Positions 1-11,689 of a stretch of DNA of 64,000 nucleotides are shown piece after piece. The stretch lies in the NCBI RefSeq assembly GCF_037975245.1, contig NC_092579.1:17076178-17140177 (forward strand), in the 5' to 3' direction. Both the position numbers and the translations under genes were made by a program. The notes beneath the pieces were generated by a model that was not told the origin of the DNA, did not search any database, and saw only the letters and a list, made by a program, of their open reading frames with translations. Every line of letters starts with the position of its first letter. The stretch's first letter is position 1. The DNA is from Apostichopus japonicus. Lineage: Eukaryota > Echinodermata > Holothuroidea > Aspidochirotida > Stichopodidae.

Positions 1-371
1 TCCCATGAATAGGTTACCGAGTTTTGTACGCTAGGTAGACCAGGGTGCATATCACTAGGAGGACTCGAGTAAACCATATCAGTCAAACAGATACATTTGC
101 TGTTTGGCTGCAAACTGTTCACTGAAAATTTATTTGTAAAATTGACCAGCACAATGCCCAGCTGCTTGATGAGTGGATAGACAGATAAAAGGTAGGATTG
201 CATGAGCTACCCTGCGCAGATTAATAAATCTGAGTTTCTATCTTAACGTTTAGAAATGTAACAAGCGATGCAGTCTATACTTGCACCAATGGGATCCTAC
301 TATTTTCATATTCTGCGTCAGTCTGTATTGATATCAAGAATGACACCCAGTAGCATATATTTTATATTCAC
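1..371 (-). other. fucosidase intron 6, partial
   Basis: This lies downstream of the last visible fucosidase exon. I looked on the minus strand for the next GH29 block (the LLNIGP region) and did not find it, so this is intron. No repeat recognised. Confidence 0.6.
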
Positions 372-504
372 CTGATGGTTTCTGCGAGGGTCTTTGTGAT
401 ATCCTTCATAGTCAAGAAATCCTTAATGACGGTGTCACGTCTGAAACCCCATGAAGACTTATCAATGGTCATAGCATTCTCCCACTTGTGATTCTGTAAG
501 ACTC
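372..504 (-). CDS. FUCA1: fucosidase coding exon 6, with the acid/base Glu
   Basis: The acceptor TTTTTTACAG precedes 504 and the donor GTGAAT follows 372. It encodes [20 protein letters not shown] and FRRDTV. Glu288 in HKWE aligns with the acid/base Glu of human FUCA1. It ends with AG of a split codon; the continuing exon is outside the window. Confidence 0.92.
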
Positions 505-3500
505 CTGTAAAAAAAAATCATGAATAATTTAAACATACAGACAGTCAGATCATGAGCCTCAGAAATGAATGCAAAAAAAAAGGTGAGAAAATCTTTCATG
601 TTCATTTACAAATCATATGATTCAATATACTGATTTCAATTTTCGAGGGTAAAACTCATTTAGCGATTACAAAACGCTAATCTTTACACAAGGCCCTCAA
701 AACATAATTTACAATTAAAGAAATCAGAAAATTCGAACATATAAACCTTTAAATAACTGAATGGTTCTTTGCTCTCTTTGAGCTGGTACTACAATCAATG
801 GGGGAAATTGAAAACCACAAAAGGAGAGAAGATAGTTGCATTAGGCTGCAACATTTTACTGTAAAATCACACTCCATCAAAGTAGTCATAATATGGGGGT
901 GTAGATATACAGTTTCACTGTAAGCTCTATAAGTGTTAGAATAAGGCTTTACTCACAAACCCAACCTCTGTTTGCTGGCATCATATTAAAACAACTTACA
1001 TAATTTCCAATGACCTAAGAATTAAGATGATTTCCATAAGTATCAGATGGTGAGTCTTGTCATAAATCCTGGTCTTTCTATCATGTTTCTTACCTTTAAT
1101 GTCACATTTGGAGTCAAAAAATTAAACAGTGAAAAAGTGAAAACATTGCACAGTAGGAAAAGAAAAATGGGAGTGAATTTGTTGTCATGTGATGGTAGAC
1201 CGATGGAGGAGATACGAGACTCTTGAAAAGACGACCATCCAAAATAGTAAATAGACAGCAGGGTGAGCAGGGGACAAACACTAGCAAAGAAGTTTTCTGT
1301 CCTTCAGTTTTATTTACACTGATTGCATCTCTGAATATGCTCTTTGTGCAGCTTAATGGACTCCACTTCCTATTGCACATACTGAAGTAAACCTACAGTA
1401 GCTTTCAAGTTCAAAAACTCTTGCCATCTCTTTCTTCCTTTCTTTTTTGTATCTAGCATATTTTTGTCTGCAAACTATCTCTGGCTGATTCAAAGTACTG
1501 ACTTACCAGGATTGTATCTGTCATGACATGTGTAGAAACCTCCGTGATGACAGTGCATGTGTTGGCCCCAGCGATCGTTAACCACTACATAGTCTTTGAC
1601 AGGACTGTTTATTGAAAAGAAAGCCTATGGGTAGGAAGAATTTACTCTTGCAGAGGCAAGCTAGAGTGTCTTATATAGATATATGGGTTGGAGACAGGTA
1701 AGAAATGTTTAGTTGTTTTCATGCTTTTGAAGCGTGCGAACACGATGCATGACAGTGACTCTTACCTGGATTATAGCGATCGTGGCAGGTGAAATATCCG
1801 CCATGTTTGCACAAATTCCCGTAGCCCCATCTGTCATTCGTCACTACGTAGTCCTTGACTGGGCTAATTTTTATGGAAGAGTGGTGGGTCAATTGAAAGC
1901 ATGTATGGAGTGAAAAGATGGAGAGCAAAATGTAGTTGCTGATATGAACACCTAATCATTCCTAATGTGATGACTTGTTGGTGATTTCTGGTTCTAGTCA
2001 TAACAATAAATGCAGAAATGGTTAGAGGTATCAATTTAGCCAGAATTTTAGTGTCGATATCTTGGAGTGCAAGTGTTTCCCTTGCCAGATATTTCTTCTT
2101 AAGGATTGTTCACAATAAGGTTCTTGAACCATGCTGGAGTGCTTATTTAGTACTTATTATTTAGTGTAAGTTTATTCGAGCTTTGCTTGTGGAGCTATCA
2201 TATGAATGTAGGATTTCAGACTTTTTTATTTACCATTTTGACATATCCAAAAGGTGAGGATATGTTTTTGCCCTTTTTACCTTTTTCTATTGTTTTCAGA
2301 AAAGATAAGAAATGAAAGGTTTTTTTTGCAGTGAGCTTATGGATAGATATACAGTCAAAGTAGGAGGTTCATCAAACCTTCACTTGGTTATAGTGTGCAC
2401 ATGGTTTTTTCAGTGTTTGTCTTACTTTATAGCACCTATAGTGAAACAATTTAGTGCTATTTACAGTGTCAGACTGAACCCAATTCTAACTTTTCCCTGT
2501 GCTGTTTAGCCATGTTCTGGTGCAAAAGTGCTGGAGCTCCAGACAATCTTGGAAACAGTTATGTAGGTATTACTAGGGTGCATGCGTGTAATTTAGAAAT
2601 CAAATCTCAGTAGAGATATCTAGCACCTGTCTAATACAAAAAGACTGATGTCCCTTTTGTTTTTTTTCTTGTTCTGTTTTTTCACCCAATTGCACATGCT
2701 CTGCTGTGCGACTTACAGCAGCAAGCGAGAACAAAAAGTACAAGTGATGTCACAGTGATTTTACATAGTAAAACTATTAAAAATAGGCTGATTAGCTAGC
2801 ATGCCACCACACCATGCATAGATCTATATATTAGTCATAAGAACTAAGTATAAGTATATGTGCATACTTTATAAAACAGGTACAAGAGGAAGGATAAAAA
2901 ACATAATATAATATAGCAATGTAATTTTGTTCAATTAAACAAAAATGCATTAAGCCATAGATTCCAGTAATAATTCTCCACTACAATATGGTAATTCAAT
3001 TTGATTTACTGATTAAATATTCTGGTCAATTGTTTACTAAGAAGATTTTATTTTTCAATAATTCAATTATCCTTCTAGGTTTTTTTTTTTTACCTGCTTG
3101 CATATCATATCTGAAGAAGTGATAATAAGAGTATATATATTGGATATAATACAATATCATGTAAGAATAATGAAACCGTTCTGTACGATATGCCAGTATG
3201 AAATGACACAAACTTATACAAAATTTCAGGCAGAGCGATGGAGAAGGAAGATGCATCAAACTAGCTACTTGAGTGAATCTGAAGGAAAGTCCAATACATG
3301 GCTTTACGTTTATAACTCATGTATAACTCTACAACACTGTATTAAACCCTACACTTCAGCCATATTTTCCCAGGTATCATATACTGGTCAAATTTTCTTA
3401 TCAATGTATCAATTGGAGATTTTCCTTTCTCAACAATTCAACAATCCTGTACTTTAAACAAGGGTTTATATGACCAAAAAAATGCAACAAACCTATCATT

Positions 3501-6331
3501 GTACAGCCAAGCCAAGAAATCAGTGGCGTTCCAGTAGGTGTCCGGGCCACGCCCTGAACCATCGGCCCAAATGACATACGGCTTGTACTTGTTGACAATT
3601 TCCAGCAACTGGGGCCTCATCACCATCTGGCAGAAGAGAGTCGACCAAGGGAGCAATTGATTAGACATTGTATTTGCAAAATGTGATACAAAAAGGAGCC
3701 AATTAATGTGTCTCCCTCTATTTATTCGGTCTGTTCTTTATGGATGCAGAACAGACAATGCGTTATAGTTGATCTTTCTTCTTTGCTATAAGAAGCCATT
3801 AAAATTAAAGTCTGTCCTATGCAAAGTAGACAGCCCAATATTCAGCACTCTGACTTCTGTTGTATATACCAAAGCAGTCCATACAATAGCGAAGGAGCAA
3901 TTTAATAAACACATAAAAGAATTTGTATAGCCCTAAATGCTTGCCAAACCATAGCTTTATCAGTAGTAGCACCAAGACATACTGAGAAAATATTAAGATG
4001 GGGTTTTCATCCAGAATATCGTAGAATATTTATGCTTCCATATCCAGTATGTGTTACATTGTCTGTCACTCTGACATTAGAACATCCCTTTTAGGTAAAG
4101 TCACTTAGTTTAATCTCATTGAAAGTTCAAGAAAGAAAAGTTCATTACTTCAAAGCTTTTTACATTCTGGTTGAGTGAATGTTAATTAGCTGTGAAGTTA
4201 AAGTGCTATACAAAATTCACCTTTCCCTAACTTGAACAAACACCATGAATGTTTAAAAAAAAAAAAACTTCCAAACATATAACTACCTCCATGTAATCCT
4301 GGGTCATGAAGTTGTTAGCAGCGTCTTTCAAAAACAATGGGTGGAACCATTCATACAGTGAGTAATAAAGTCCAAATTTAATATCGGTCTTTGCTCGGAT
4401 AGCTTCTGCCATCTCACCTGTTAAGAAAGACAATAATGAAACTGAGTATGTCTCAAAGCATGCAGTTAAATACTGGTTAAGAACTGGGCCAGCTTGGCAA
4501 ATTAATGTTACCTCTAAAAGGTATGATGGGATTAGAATAAATTACGGTTGTTTACAACAACAAAACAAAGCAAAAGGAGTACAGCACCTGCCAGGTTATC
4601 TATTGGGAGCAAAATTATGAAATTTGAGTAAATTCAGTGAAACCTAGGCAAGAGCTGGAATATATTAAAACTTTAGATTTCCAGTTGTAACCTTCAAAAT
4701 TAAACAGGCCGATGCTGGTGATTACAAACAGGCCTGTGTCTATGTTAACAAATTGATAAACAAAAGTTCAAACTGAGTATCTGACAAATTTTCTGATCCA
4801 CACTACAAAGGGACAGCAAAATCAGAATTGCAGGTTTGAACTTTAATTACTCCCAATTAGTCCCAATTTTAATTACTCCAAGAACAATGAAGAGCAACTC
4901 ACCTACAAGATCCCTGTTTGGCCCAATATCAACTGAATTCCAGTTCCATGAAAAGTTGCTAGCATAGTTTGTGAAGCCTTCATGGTGCTTGCTGGTCAAC
5001 ACTACATACCTAAAAGACAGCAATGTATTCATAGAAAGAAGTTAAGTTCTAAAATGAAAATAGCATTACAGTAGTTACTACAATTACAATATTTACGATA
5101 TTTTATCTCTTTGCATAACTTAATGCATACCAATGAGGCATGTGATGCTAGTGTACCAATTAATCCTTGAGGTTACTGTAAGTACCAGGGAATAATTTAT
5201 CTGGTATCGCATAGTAAACTGCAAAGATGTATAGCAGTGCTTGTACACAGGTAGCATAGTATTTTGTATGGGAATGTTCAGGCCTTCAAAAGCATCAAAT
5301 TATTCCATGCATACTGTATTCACTTGAGATGAGAACCTGTTAAGTTATAAATGAGAATGTGCATGTTATACACAACAAAAGATATTTACAGAGCTTGTAA
5401 AGGCCACCGGGGCACACATGGATAAGTGAGCCAAGCTTTCTAAGAGCGTACGATAGTGCCATTCTAGACGTTGTGACCAATGGAGTTTATTTCCCATAGT
5501 GACAAAGTTAGACAACAGTGTTCACTAGAGTGGTAAAAAGCTTCAGAGGTAAATGCAGTGACTTTCTAGCAACTTTGGTGGCACACTAATTTAACCTTTT
5601 ATTGCTGTCAGAAGCTTACACATGTGCAGATCTTACACACAACCCTTATCTGGTTGGACGTGCCAACATTTTGATACTCAACTTATAAACATGTGATTTT
5701 CTTACTTACCTGTATAATAAACTGTGAGTAATGAAGAGTTTATGGACTATGGCCACAACCTTCACATTACAGATCTGTACATACAATATCTTATAATGTA
5801 GTATTATTAAACACTGGATTAGACACTATTTGTTAATACTAGCTACTTCAGGAATAATAATTATAATGCATGCGATTGCACCATCTTCTTTTTCTTCAGT
5901 TAGGGGAAGGGATATTAATATAATTACCCTGACAAATATATAATGAGAATGAATAAGACTCACTGTGCTCCAGAGGCTTGTATAACATCTGCAAAGTAGT
6001 TGGCATCAAACATTTCAGCAGTAAACTGAGATCCAAAATCCGGATACTGAAAATTAGGCGGATAGTTTTCCTTCATAAACTCTACGAACCGTGGATTTTT
6101 ATCAGCCTTCCACTTGTGCCAGAACCACTCTGTACCAAAAGCAGGGACAGAGTAAACACCCCAGTGCATAAAGATACCAAACTTGGCCTGATCATACCAT
6201 CCTGGTAGAGGGCGAGAGTCAATAGAGTCCCAGTTAGGTAAGTACGGTCCTTGCTTTGGAGTCTTCTTAATATTTTCGGATTTCACTGATAGTGCGGTTA
6301 GGCACAGTATCAGAATTACATACAACTCCAT
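372..6331 (-). CDS. FUCA1: alpha-L-fucosidase (GH29), 3' end outside the window
   Basis: Lysosomal or secreted glycosidase that removes alpha-L-fucose from glycans. Minus-strand exons: 6331-5964, 5009-4903, 4417-4287, 3626-3493, then one of 1863-1766 or 1604-1507, then 504-372. All have GT..AG borders and matching phases, giving about 323 residues of a usual 450-470. Residues 1-18 are a hydrophobic signal peptide. Family motifs follow in order: [52 protein letters not shown] and [15 protein letters not shown]. Asp224 in VIWADG aligns with the human nucleophile Asp225, and Glu288 in HKWE with the human acid/base Glu289. NFS in exon 2 is an N-glycosylation sequon. A polypyrimidine tract ending in AG lies 5 bases before the ATG, so a non-coding first exon upstream is likely. 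The exons after residue 323 lie left of base 1. Introns not listed separately hold nothing I recognise. The family call is secure; the orthology to FUCA1 rather than FUCA2 is inferred. Confidence 0.93.
1507..1604 (-). CDS. FUCA1: fucosidase alternative exon 5b
   Basis: 98 nt, acceptor AAACAG, donor GTAAGT, same phases as 5a. It encodes (S)[18 protein letters not shown] followed by [14 protein letters not shown]. 26 of 34 residues match 5a although roughly 38 of 98 bases differ, many of them silently, so both copies look maintained. This one is closer to the vertebrate sequence. Confidence 0.88.
1766..1863 (-). CDS. FUCA1: fucosidase alternative exon 5a
   Basis: 98 nt, acceptor ATTAG, donor GTAAGA, entry phase 2 and exit phase 1. 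It encodes (S)[18 protein letters not shown] followed by [14 protein letters not shown]. The segment lies between the nucleophile exon and the acid/base exon. A second copy of the same length and phase lies 161 bases further along the transcript (5b). This copy has KHGG where human FUCA1 and 5b have HHGG. Confidence 0.85.
3493..3626 (-). CDS. FUCA1: fucosidase coding exon 4, with the nucleophile
   Basis: The acceptor CTGCCAG precedes 3626 and the donor GTTTGT follows 3493. VIWADG holds the predicted nucleophile Asp224; [17 protein letters not shown] follows. It ends with two bases (AG) of a Ser codon that either copy of exon 5 can complete. Confidence 0.92.
4287..4417 (-). CDS. FUCA1: fucosidase coding exon 3
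   Basis: The acceptor TTAACAG precedes 4417 and the donor GTAGTT follows 4287. It encodes [20 protein letters not shown] and the EWFHPL motif. It ends in phase 0. Confidence 0.92.
4903..5009 (-). CDS. FUCA1: fucosidase coding exon 2
   Basis: The acceptor TTTTAG precedes 5009 and the donor GTGAGT follows 4903. It encodes [14 protein letters not shown] and [17 protein letters not shown], the conserved HHEGF block of GH29, and an NFS sequon. Confidence 0.93.
5964..6331 (-). CDS. FUCA1: fucosidase coding exon 1
   Basis: ATG at 6331 is followed by a leucine/isoleucine-rich signal peptide, then the GH29 start ([33 protein letters not shown]). The exon ends GGA GCA CA before GTGAGT, so the next exon supplies the third base of Gln123. 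Confidence 0.93.
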
Positions 6332-6336
6332 CTTTT

Positions 6337-7056
6337 CTGTATAAAAGGAAAAGTTGAAAAGGCTGAAAACACAACATCACTGAATCATCTGGCTGGGCCT
6401 ATTTAGGCATAATCTCAATGTTATTTGTGCTTATTTTTACACAGTGGTAGATAGGAAATATTTTACAATATTGATTAGGACAAAGTGCAAGAAAATTGGA
6501 ACGGTAAATGGACATGTCACCTTTCAAGATGATATTATTTGTTTGAATTTATTAAGTAACAGAGATACATTGATACTTTACTGATGCTGACCTGAAATGA
6601 CCGTTTAATATTTAAATACCATACATATTTCAACATTCCAATATGGGACAACACATACAAATACAGACATACAAAATGTCACAATATAGTGCTGGGTAAT
6701 GACAAAGATGCTTAAGGTGGGGGGGGGGGGCTGCCTGTTACTAAATAGTACAGTATGCATTGATCACATCATGCCAGTCATTGTGATAGTGTTGCATTGG
6801 CCAACAGCTTTCACAGGCTTTTGTATATACAGTACTGCATGGTGACATACCAGTAACTTCTATTGAATAATTTAAGCAAATCTTCATCCATGAAAATTAA
6901 ATACTGTAGGCCTAAGGATTAGGAAACATTAAAAACGTTACAGAACATCAACATTAAAACACACATATAACCTGATGTGGAAGCTTGAGCAAACAAACAT
7001 GGGCATGACATTCATGAATGTTATTATTCAACTTCAAATGTCTAAACTAGTATAGT
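6337..7056. other. fucosidase 5' flank
   Basis: AT-rich. Read on the minus strand, CCTTTTATACAG ends at 6337, five bases before the ATG, and fits a 3' splice site, so an untranslated first exon of the fucosidase should lie here or further right. A G homopolymer of about 12 bases is at 6719-6730. No convincing ORF. Confidence 0.4.
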
Positions 7057-7540
7057 CAGTATTGCGAAATTCGCCATACTGCGAAGTTCGGGCACCCTAA
7101 GAAATACACGATTTTCACCATGAAAACCTACAGGAAGAGCCAAATTTCACCAAAAAGTACGAAGCTACAGTTATTTTCTCTCCAAAATGACCCGTGTGCA
7201 AGAAATTACTTACATATTTGTCAATAAAATGACGAAGATCTATGAAGTCTGTTATAATTACTGAAAGAGCAACAGCGCCACCAATTTTTACCAGCGCCAC
7301 ACTGTGGGTTGCGTGTCCGAACTTCGCAATACTCTAGCAAGAAATACCAGTTCCACAATCACGAAGAATCTTCTTGGAAAACAACGTGAAAACAGTTTGC
7401 AGGAAAAAAAGTTTGGCCGTGTATCGTACTATAACAAAATTCTCCCACCATATGAAGTATATTTTCAAATGATTTATACCAGAAGATATAGTTTTGGGGT
7501 GTTTTAAGTCTTAAGTGGCCGAACTTCGAAGTCACCATCC
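7057..7540. repeat. possible MITE with GAAGTTCGG arms
   Basis: AGTATTGCGAA at 7057 is mirrored by TTCGCAATACT at about 7323. GCGAAGTTCGGGCAC near 7080 is mirrored by GTGTCCGAACTTCGC near 7311, and GGCCGAACTTCG recurs near 7518. The inverted motif pairs suggest a decayed inverted-repeat element. Exact ends and target duplication are unclear. Confidence 0.35.
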
Positions 7541-7550
7541 TACTAATTTA

Positions 7551-8907
7551 TGTAATGGTTTATAATTTGGCTCCTATAGTCCTACCGTTCGCAGTGCCCT
7601 GTCTGCTTGTATCATATCAATCCAACGAATATGCAATGGATTTTGTTTCAGCCATGGAAGTACTGTACAGTGTAAAGTTAAACTGATCTCCTCAATGACC
7701 CTGGGAATTCCGATTATTTCTCGATTAACAAGTCACGAGAGCACCCAATTACGTATACTGCACAGAGCTGTTGTTCAGTGTGGTAGGATTTGTGTACAAA
7801 TACTATGTCACACATGCCTGAAATAGACAGGCCTATTTTGATAGCGCAGTTCGTGATTTTCTAAATTTATACAGACTAACCTTGTACCAATACCCGGGAC
7901 CTTCTGGTTGACTATTTAGTCTTACTTCAGGTTCGGGCTTAGTAATGTCGGAGAGAAGGTGCACAAATTACCATCAAAATAAATCACAATTTGCTGCTGG
8001 TTGTTGCATAAGCTAGGGATCGGTCGTTGAATAGCGTACGATCTGTTACATATCACGTCGATCGATTCTGAATCTATGTTATTGTCTATTTTATGCTGCA
8101 TGCTTAGCATAACAAAAGACACTCATCATATTCTACGGAAAGTAATAATGACCATTATCTTGAAGATAATCAGCAGAACAAGTAGACAGTTTGGTCCAAC
8201 TCACGGCAAAATTCCCAAATTTGGCCTCGTTTAGTTGATCTTGCTCAGAAAAAGGTTTGACTGTGGAGAGAAATTCCGCATTATCCATTCTACATTACAC
8301 ATGATGCGTTATGCATTACGCGTTTATGCATGACGCATTACCATTACGAATTACGCATATGACATTTCCCAATCAAATTGGTATCATATACCCTTATTGT
8401 TTTTATTGTATTACTGACTCCGCCTGCCAGTGCCATGGATTTGACTACGCCACCCTAGAATTAGCTTCTATTTGGAGTGAGCTATTGCCTATTCGAATAA
8501 TTTCTACCCAACGAATGAATATAAGGATCATCATATGCAGTATTTTGAATATTTGAATATAATTTTACATGACTAAAATCTCGACAGATTGGATCAAATT
8601 TGAAAGCTCTGAAGTATTTATTTGTCCACTATATCGTAAAATATAGCCCACCAGGGGCCCTAACTATGACGGGCCCCTAGTTGGACCCCACACAGATCGT
8701 TAGCGAAATGTGTTCTCGTTGACAGGTCAATAAATTGAATCCGCCCACTCCCTAAGATGAAATCCTGGCTACGTGCTGGACTTTCTCTACAATATCAAGT
8801 TCATATATTATTTGGATATTCCCGGTCAACGTTAATTTAGCGGATGGAACTCACAAATAACCTGTTCAATTTGGGTAACGAAATATTCATAGCAGTACCG
8901 TTACCAT
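7551..8907. other. intergenic, no gene recognised
   Basis: Only short chance ORFs. Around 8290-8370 the motif GCATTACGC and close variants recur on both strands (low-complexity, CRE-like TGACGCA cores). A short inverted pair AGGGGCCC / GGGCCCCT lies near 8653-8678. Confidence 0.35.
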
Positions 8908-8913
8908 GGTTTC
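8900..8913. promoter_or_regulatory. second X-box-like motif, weak
   Basis: GTTACCATGGTTTC. Its complement, GAAACCATGGTAAC, fits the X-box at 11 of 12 positions. It overlaps the left 9-bp target duplication of the neighbouring transposon, so that insertion landed at its edge. Confidence 0.25.
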
Positions 8914-8916
8914 AAG

Positions 8917-9276
8917 CAGTGGCGTAGGAAGGTACTTTTGAGTGGGGGGGCTGAAGACTGATGGCCGGCCTGGGGGAGGGGTCTAAGGGGAGGGGGTGTC
9001 CCCCTCCCCTTTGGAAATTTTTGCATTTCCAGGTAGCCTCAGATGCAATTTGGTGCAATATAGCACACTTCAACAAGTAAACTTAATTTTGTATTTTCAC
9101 CAGGCCTTAGATGCAATTTGGTGCTCCAAATGAGATTTTTTTTCTCATTTGGAAATGAAAAAGGGGTTTTCTGACTTGCGAAGCGGGGGGGGGGGCGGAA
9201 TGATACTTCCGCCCCTCCACATTTTTCACTGGGGGGGCTGGCGCCCCCCAGCCCCCCCCCCGGTTCCTACGCCCTT
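8917..9276. mobile_element. non-autonomous DNA transposon with 9-bp TSD
   Basis: The left end CAGTGGCGTAGGAA (8917-8930) is mirrored by TTCCTACGCCCTT at the right end (9264-9276), about 12 of 14 positions. The 9-bp sequence GGTTTCAAG stands directly outside both ends (8908-8916 and 9277-9285), as expected of a target-site duplication. The interior is non-coding, with long G and C runs and hairpins such as GGGGGCTGGCGCCCCCCAGC. A 9-bp duplication is typical of Mutator-like elements, but I cannot assign the superfamily without a search. Confidence 0.65.
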
Positions 9277-9285
9277 GGTTTCAAG

Positions 9286-11326
9286 TGCTTGGGAATGGGG
9301 CATATTGCAAAATTACCTAAAATGACCGAAGTGGTTGCTTGCCCCTCCCCCCCCCCCATTAAAGCACTTTTCCCCCTTAGAACCCCAGATGAAAAGGTAT
9401 GGTTACGCCAGTAGGAAATCATGTATCTCAGGGTCACTGATATAGTGGGGTCCCGGGGCCTTAGTGTTGGACTGGGGACCTAATTGGAAAGGGAAACGTT
9501 TTCAGATAGTCCTTATTCTCTCGTAGCTAGTTTAAAGCACACAATTCACGTGAGAGAGTGGTACAGAATAGGTTTTCCCTGATGCATTTTATTCCCAATT
9601 ACCATCATTTCCCAAGAACCTTTAGAAAGAAAAGTAAATTCTTTTGATACTTTTCTAATGCCATACAGCATATAGGCAGCAGGTAGTATCGTAGAGAGGT
9701 AGTTGTATCTGTGGGCGATTGGTGCGTCTGGATATGCAGTCGTCCGTACGCATTGAACACAGAAATTCAACACACGTACGTATACGCGGCAAGTTAGTAC
9801 TAGTAACCATGGTGACTACACGCTAGATATTGAAATCGATCGACCAAACGCCATCTTTTCAACACACATAACGAAAGCGGACCTCAAACTTGGGCGATCT
9901 GAAGGATTTCAGAGGTGCTTTTAAGATTTTCTTCGACTGACAGTACCATTATTGTCGCTATGGATTAATTTTTAGCTCATAGGTTAGCCTAAGGTATTTT
10001 GCTCGAAGTAACGGGGAATTTCGTTAAGAAACCTGGCGCCGTTGTTTTAACGGACGGCTAAATAGAATAGGCCTTTAGCCTGCGTAATGTATATTACTTT
10101 AGTTTATTAGGCTGCAGATCTGTGAAGATAAAGATCTGTTATGTATTGTGTTTAATGCCTTTTGTAGCAACATTGGGTGAGCCTGGCAAAAAGAGACAAT
10201 TTTAATTGCGATTGTAAAAGTGGTAATAGTTTGACGTACGAACACAGCAATTATGATAGTCTATCACTTCATTATCAATATCAGTGCAGCTGGGTACCGT
10301 TATTCTCCGCACACAGTACGTTCCACTGACAAAAAAAGGTGCTGTCCGCATACACACCTCATTTGTTAGCTTTTTTTTAGTAGCAGAATGTATTACCAAA
10401 CTGATAATGCACATTGAAATGATTTAGGAGGATGCATGCATGGAGAATGAAAGAATTTGGCTGGAGAAGGATAGAATTAGTAATGTAGGCCCTAGGATGT
10501 TGCCACTTCAAAATCATGCATACACCTGTACATCACATTGAATTGCCTCCTGACGCGGAGGGATAGTAGCGATACAGCTCATGGAAACATCGCCCATGAT
10601 TGTAGATGTTATTCGGATGAAAGTTGGTGCAAAATACTTATACAGCCATTTTCAGCAAATATCAAGAACATAGCGCCTTTTAATACTTTTCTAAAACCAT
10701 CATTATGCAGATCACATTTAAATACATTCTTTCCATGATTATGTTGGCCTCCTTTTGCTTTTTACGACGACTGCCTTGTGCTTCTTCATGTATATAATAA
10801 TCACACATTCCCATGCCTCCAGTAAATTATAAGCAGCTTAACTTCCCTGGCATTCACTCAGTCTAACCATCACTCTCGACTTTCTTTGATACTTTCCCAT
10901 GTTATTTTCATCATACTGGAATTGGTATTCTAAAATTGACGAAAAAGGGGGGCAGTGTCATTTCTGCAATTGGTGCTTTCCGCCATTAAAAAATGGGCTC
11001 TTTCCGCCATAGAAAAAGTGCCTTTCCGCCATGGCAGTAAAGCACTTTCCTATAGCGCAAAGAGCACATTTTCGTGGGTAGGAGTAACGTTAGTACGTAG
11101 GTTAGAAAACAATTTCCACTAGCAACATTTATAACATTTTGTGTTTACGTTAATAAAATATCTGTTGGCATAACTTTGAAATTCCTATGAGTTAGGGGTG
11201 AAATATGTACGTGTTCTTATGTGACATTTATAACATGTATCGATACAGCAACACTAATGATGTACATTATTCAGATTTATAGATTTACAAATAAACATCT
11301 TTGCACTTTTTCTCATGCTTTTGCAG
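9286..11326. other. dynein 5' flank
   Basis: No convincing coding sequence. 9.7-10.1 kb is richer in CpG than its surroundings and has an X-box-like motif, so the dynein first exon and promoter may be here. Near 10960-11040 the motif CTTTCCGCCAT occurs three times. A 3' splice site (CTTTTGCAG, ending 11326) closes the interval, so a 5' UTR intron is likely. Confidence 0.4.
9803..9816. promoter_or_regulatory. RFX X-box-like motif
   Basis: GTAACCATGGTGAC fits the ciliary X-box consensus (GTNRCC, 0-3 spacer, RGYAAC) at 11 of 12 defined positions. It is near-palindromic and about 1.5 kb upstream of the start codon of a ciliary dynein gene, inside a CpG-richer patch. RFX factors control many axonemal genes; function here is inferred. 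Confidence 0.4.
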
Positions 11327-11341
11327 GTGACAGAAATCAAG
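11327..11341 (+). other. 5' UTR remainder of the dynein first coding exon
   Basis: The acceptor CTTTTGCAG ends at 11326 and ATG stands at 11342 after 15 bases. An in-frame ATG at 11315 lies inside the acceptor tract, so I chose 11342, which gives the family-like start [11 protein letters not shown]. Confidence 0.6.
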
Positions 11342-11689
11342 ATGACGGAGGCAGTAGATCCAAGAGTAGACTTTATATCAGACTATATCCTAAAGACTTA
11401 CAAATTGAAGCCAGATAAATGGGCAAAATTTTATGGAGTAGATGAGAACAAAATACTGATCCTTGAGTTTTTAGAGAAAGCTGACAATCCACAGCTAGTG
11501 ATTTCAGTTACTCCAGCTGGACTGATCACACCATCATATGAATTTCCCACAACGCTGAAACAGAACAAAGCTATTTATTTTGTGAAACGAGGCAAAGAGT
11601 CAGTGTCAAAAGACAACTTCAAGAAGAATATAGTATATGGTGATCTTTCATATGCACCACTTGATCAGTTGTCAGCATTAGTTGATGAG
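11342..11689 (+). CDS. DNAH9-like: dynein exon 1 (residues 1-116)
   Basis: Start [11 protein letters not shown], then [13 protein letters not shown] and [19 protein letters not shown], the beta-class N-terminus. Donor GTAAGT, phase 0. Confidence 0.9.

Noticed and set aside
9546-9773. 75-codon minus-strand ORF in the intergenic region
   Set aside because: No motif, no splice context and no family resemblance; likely chance.
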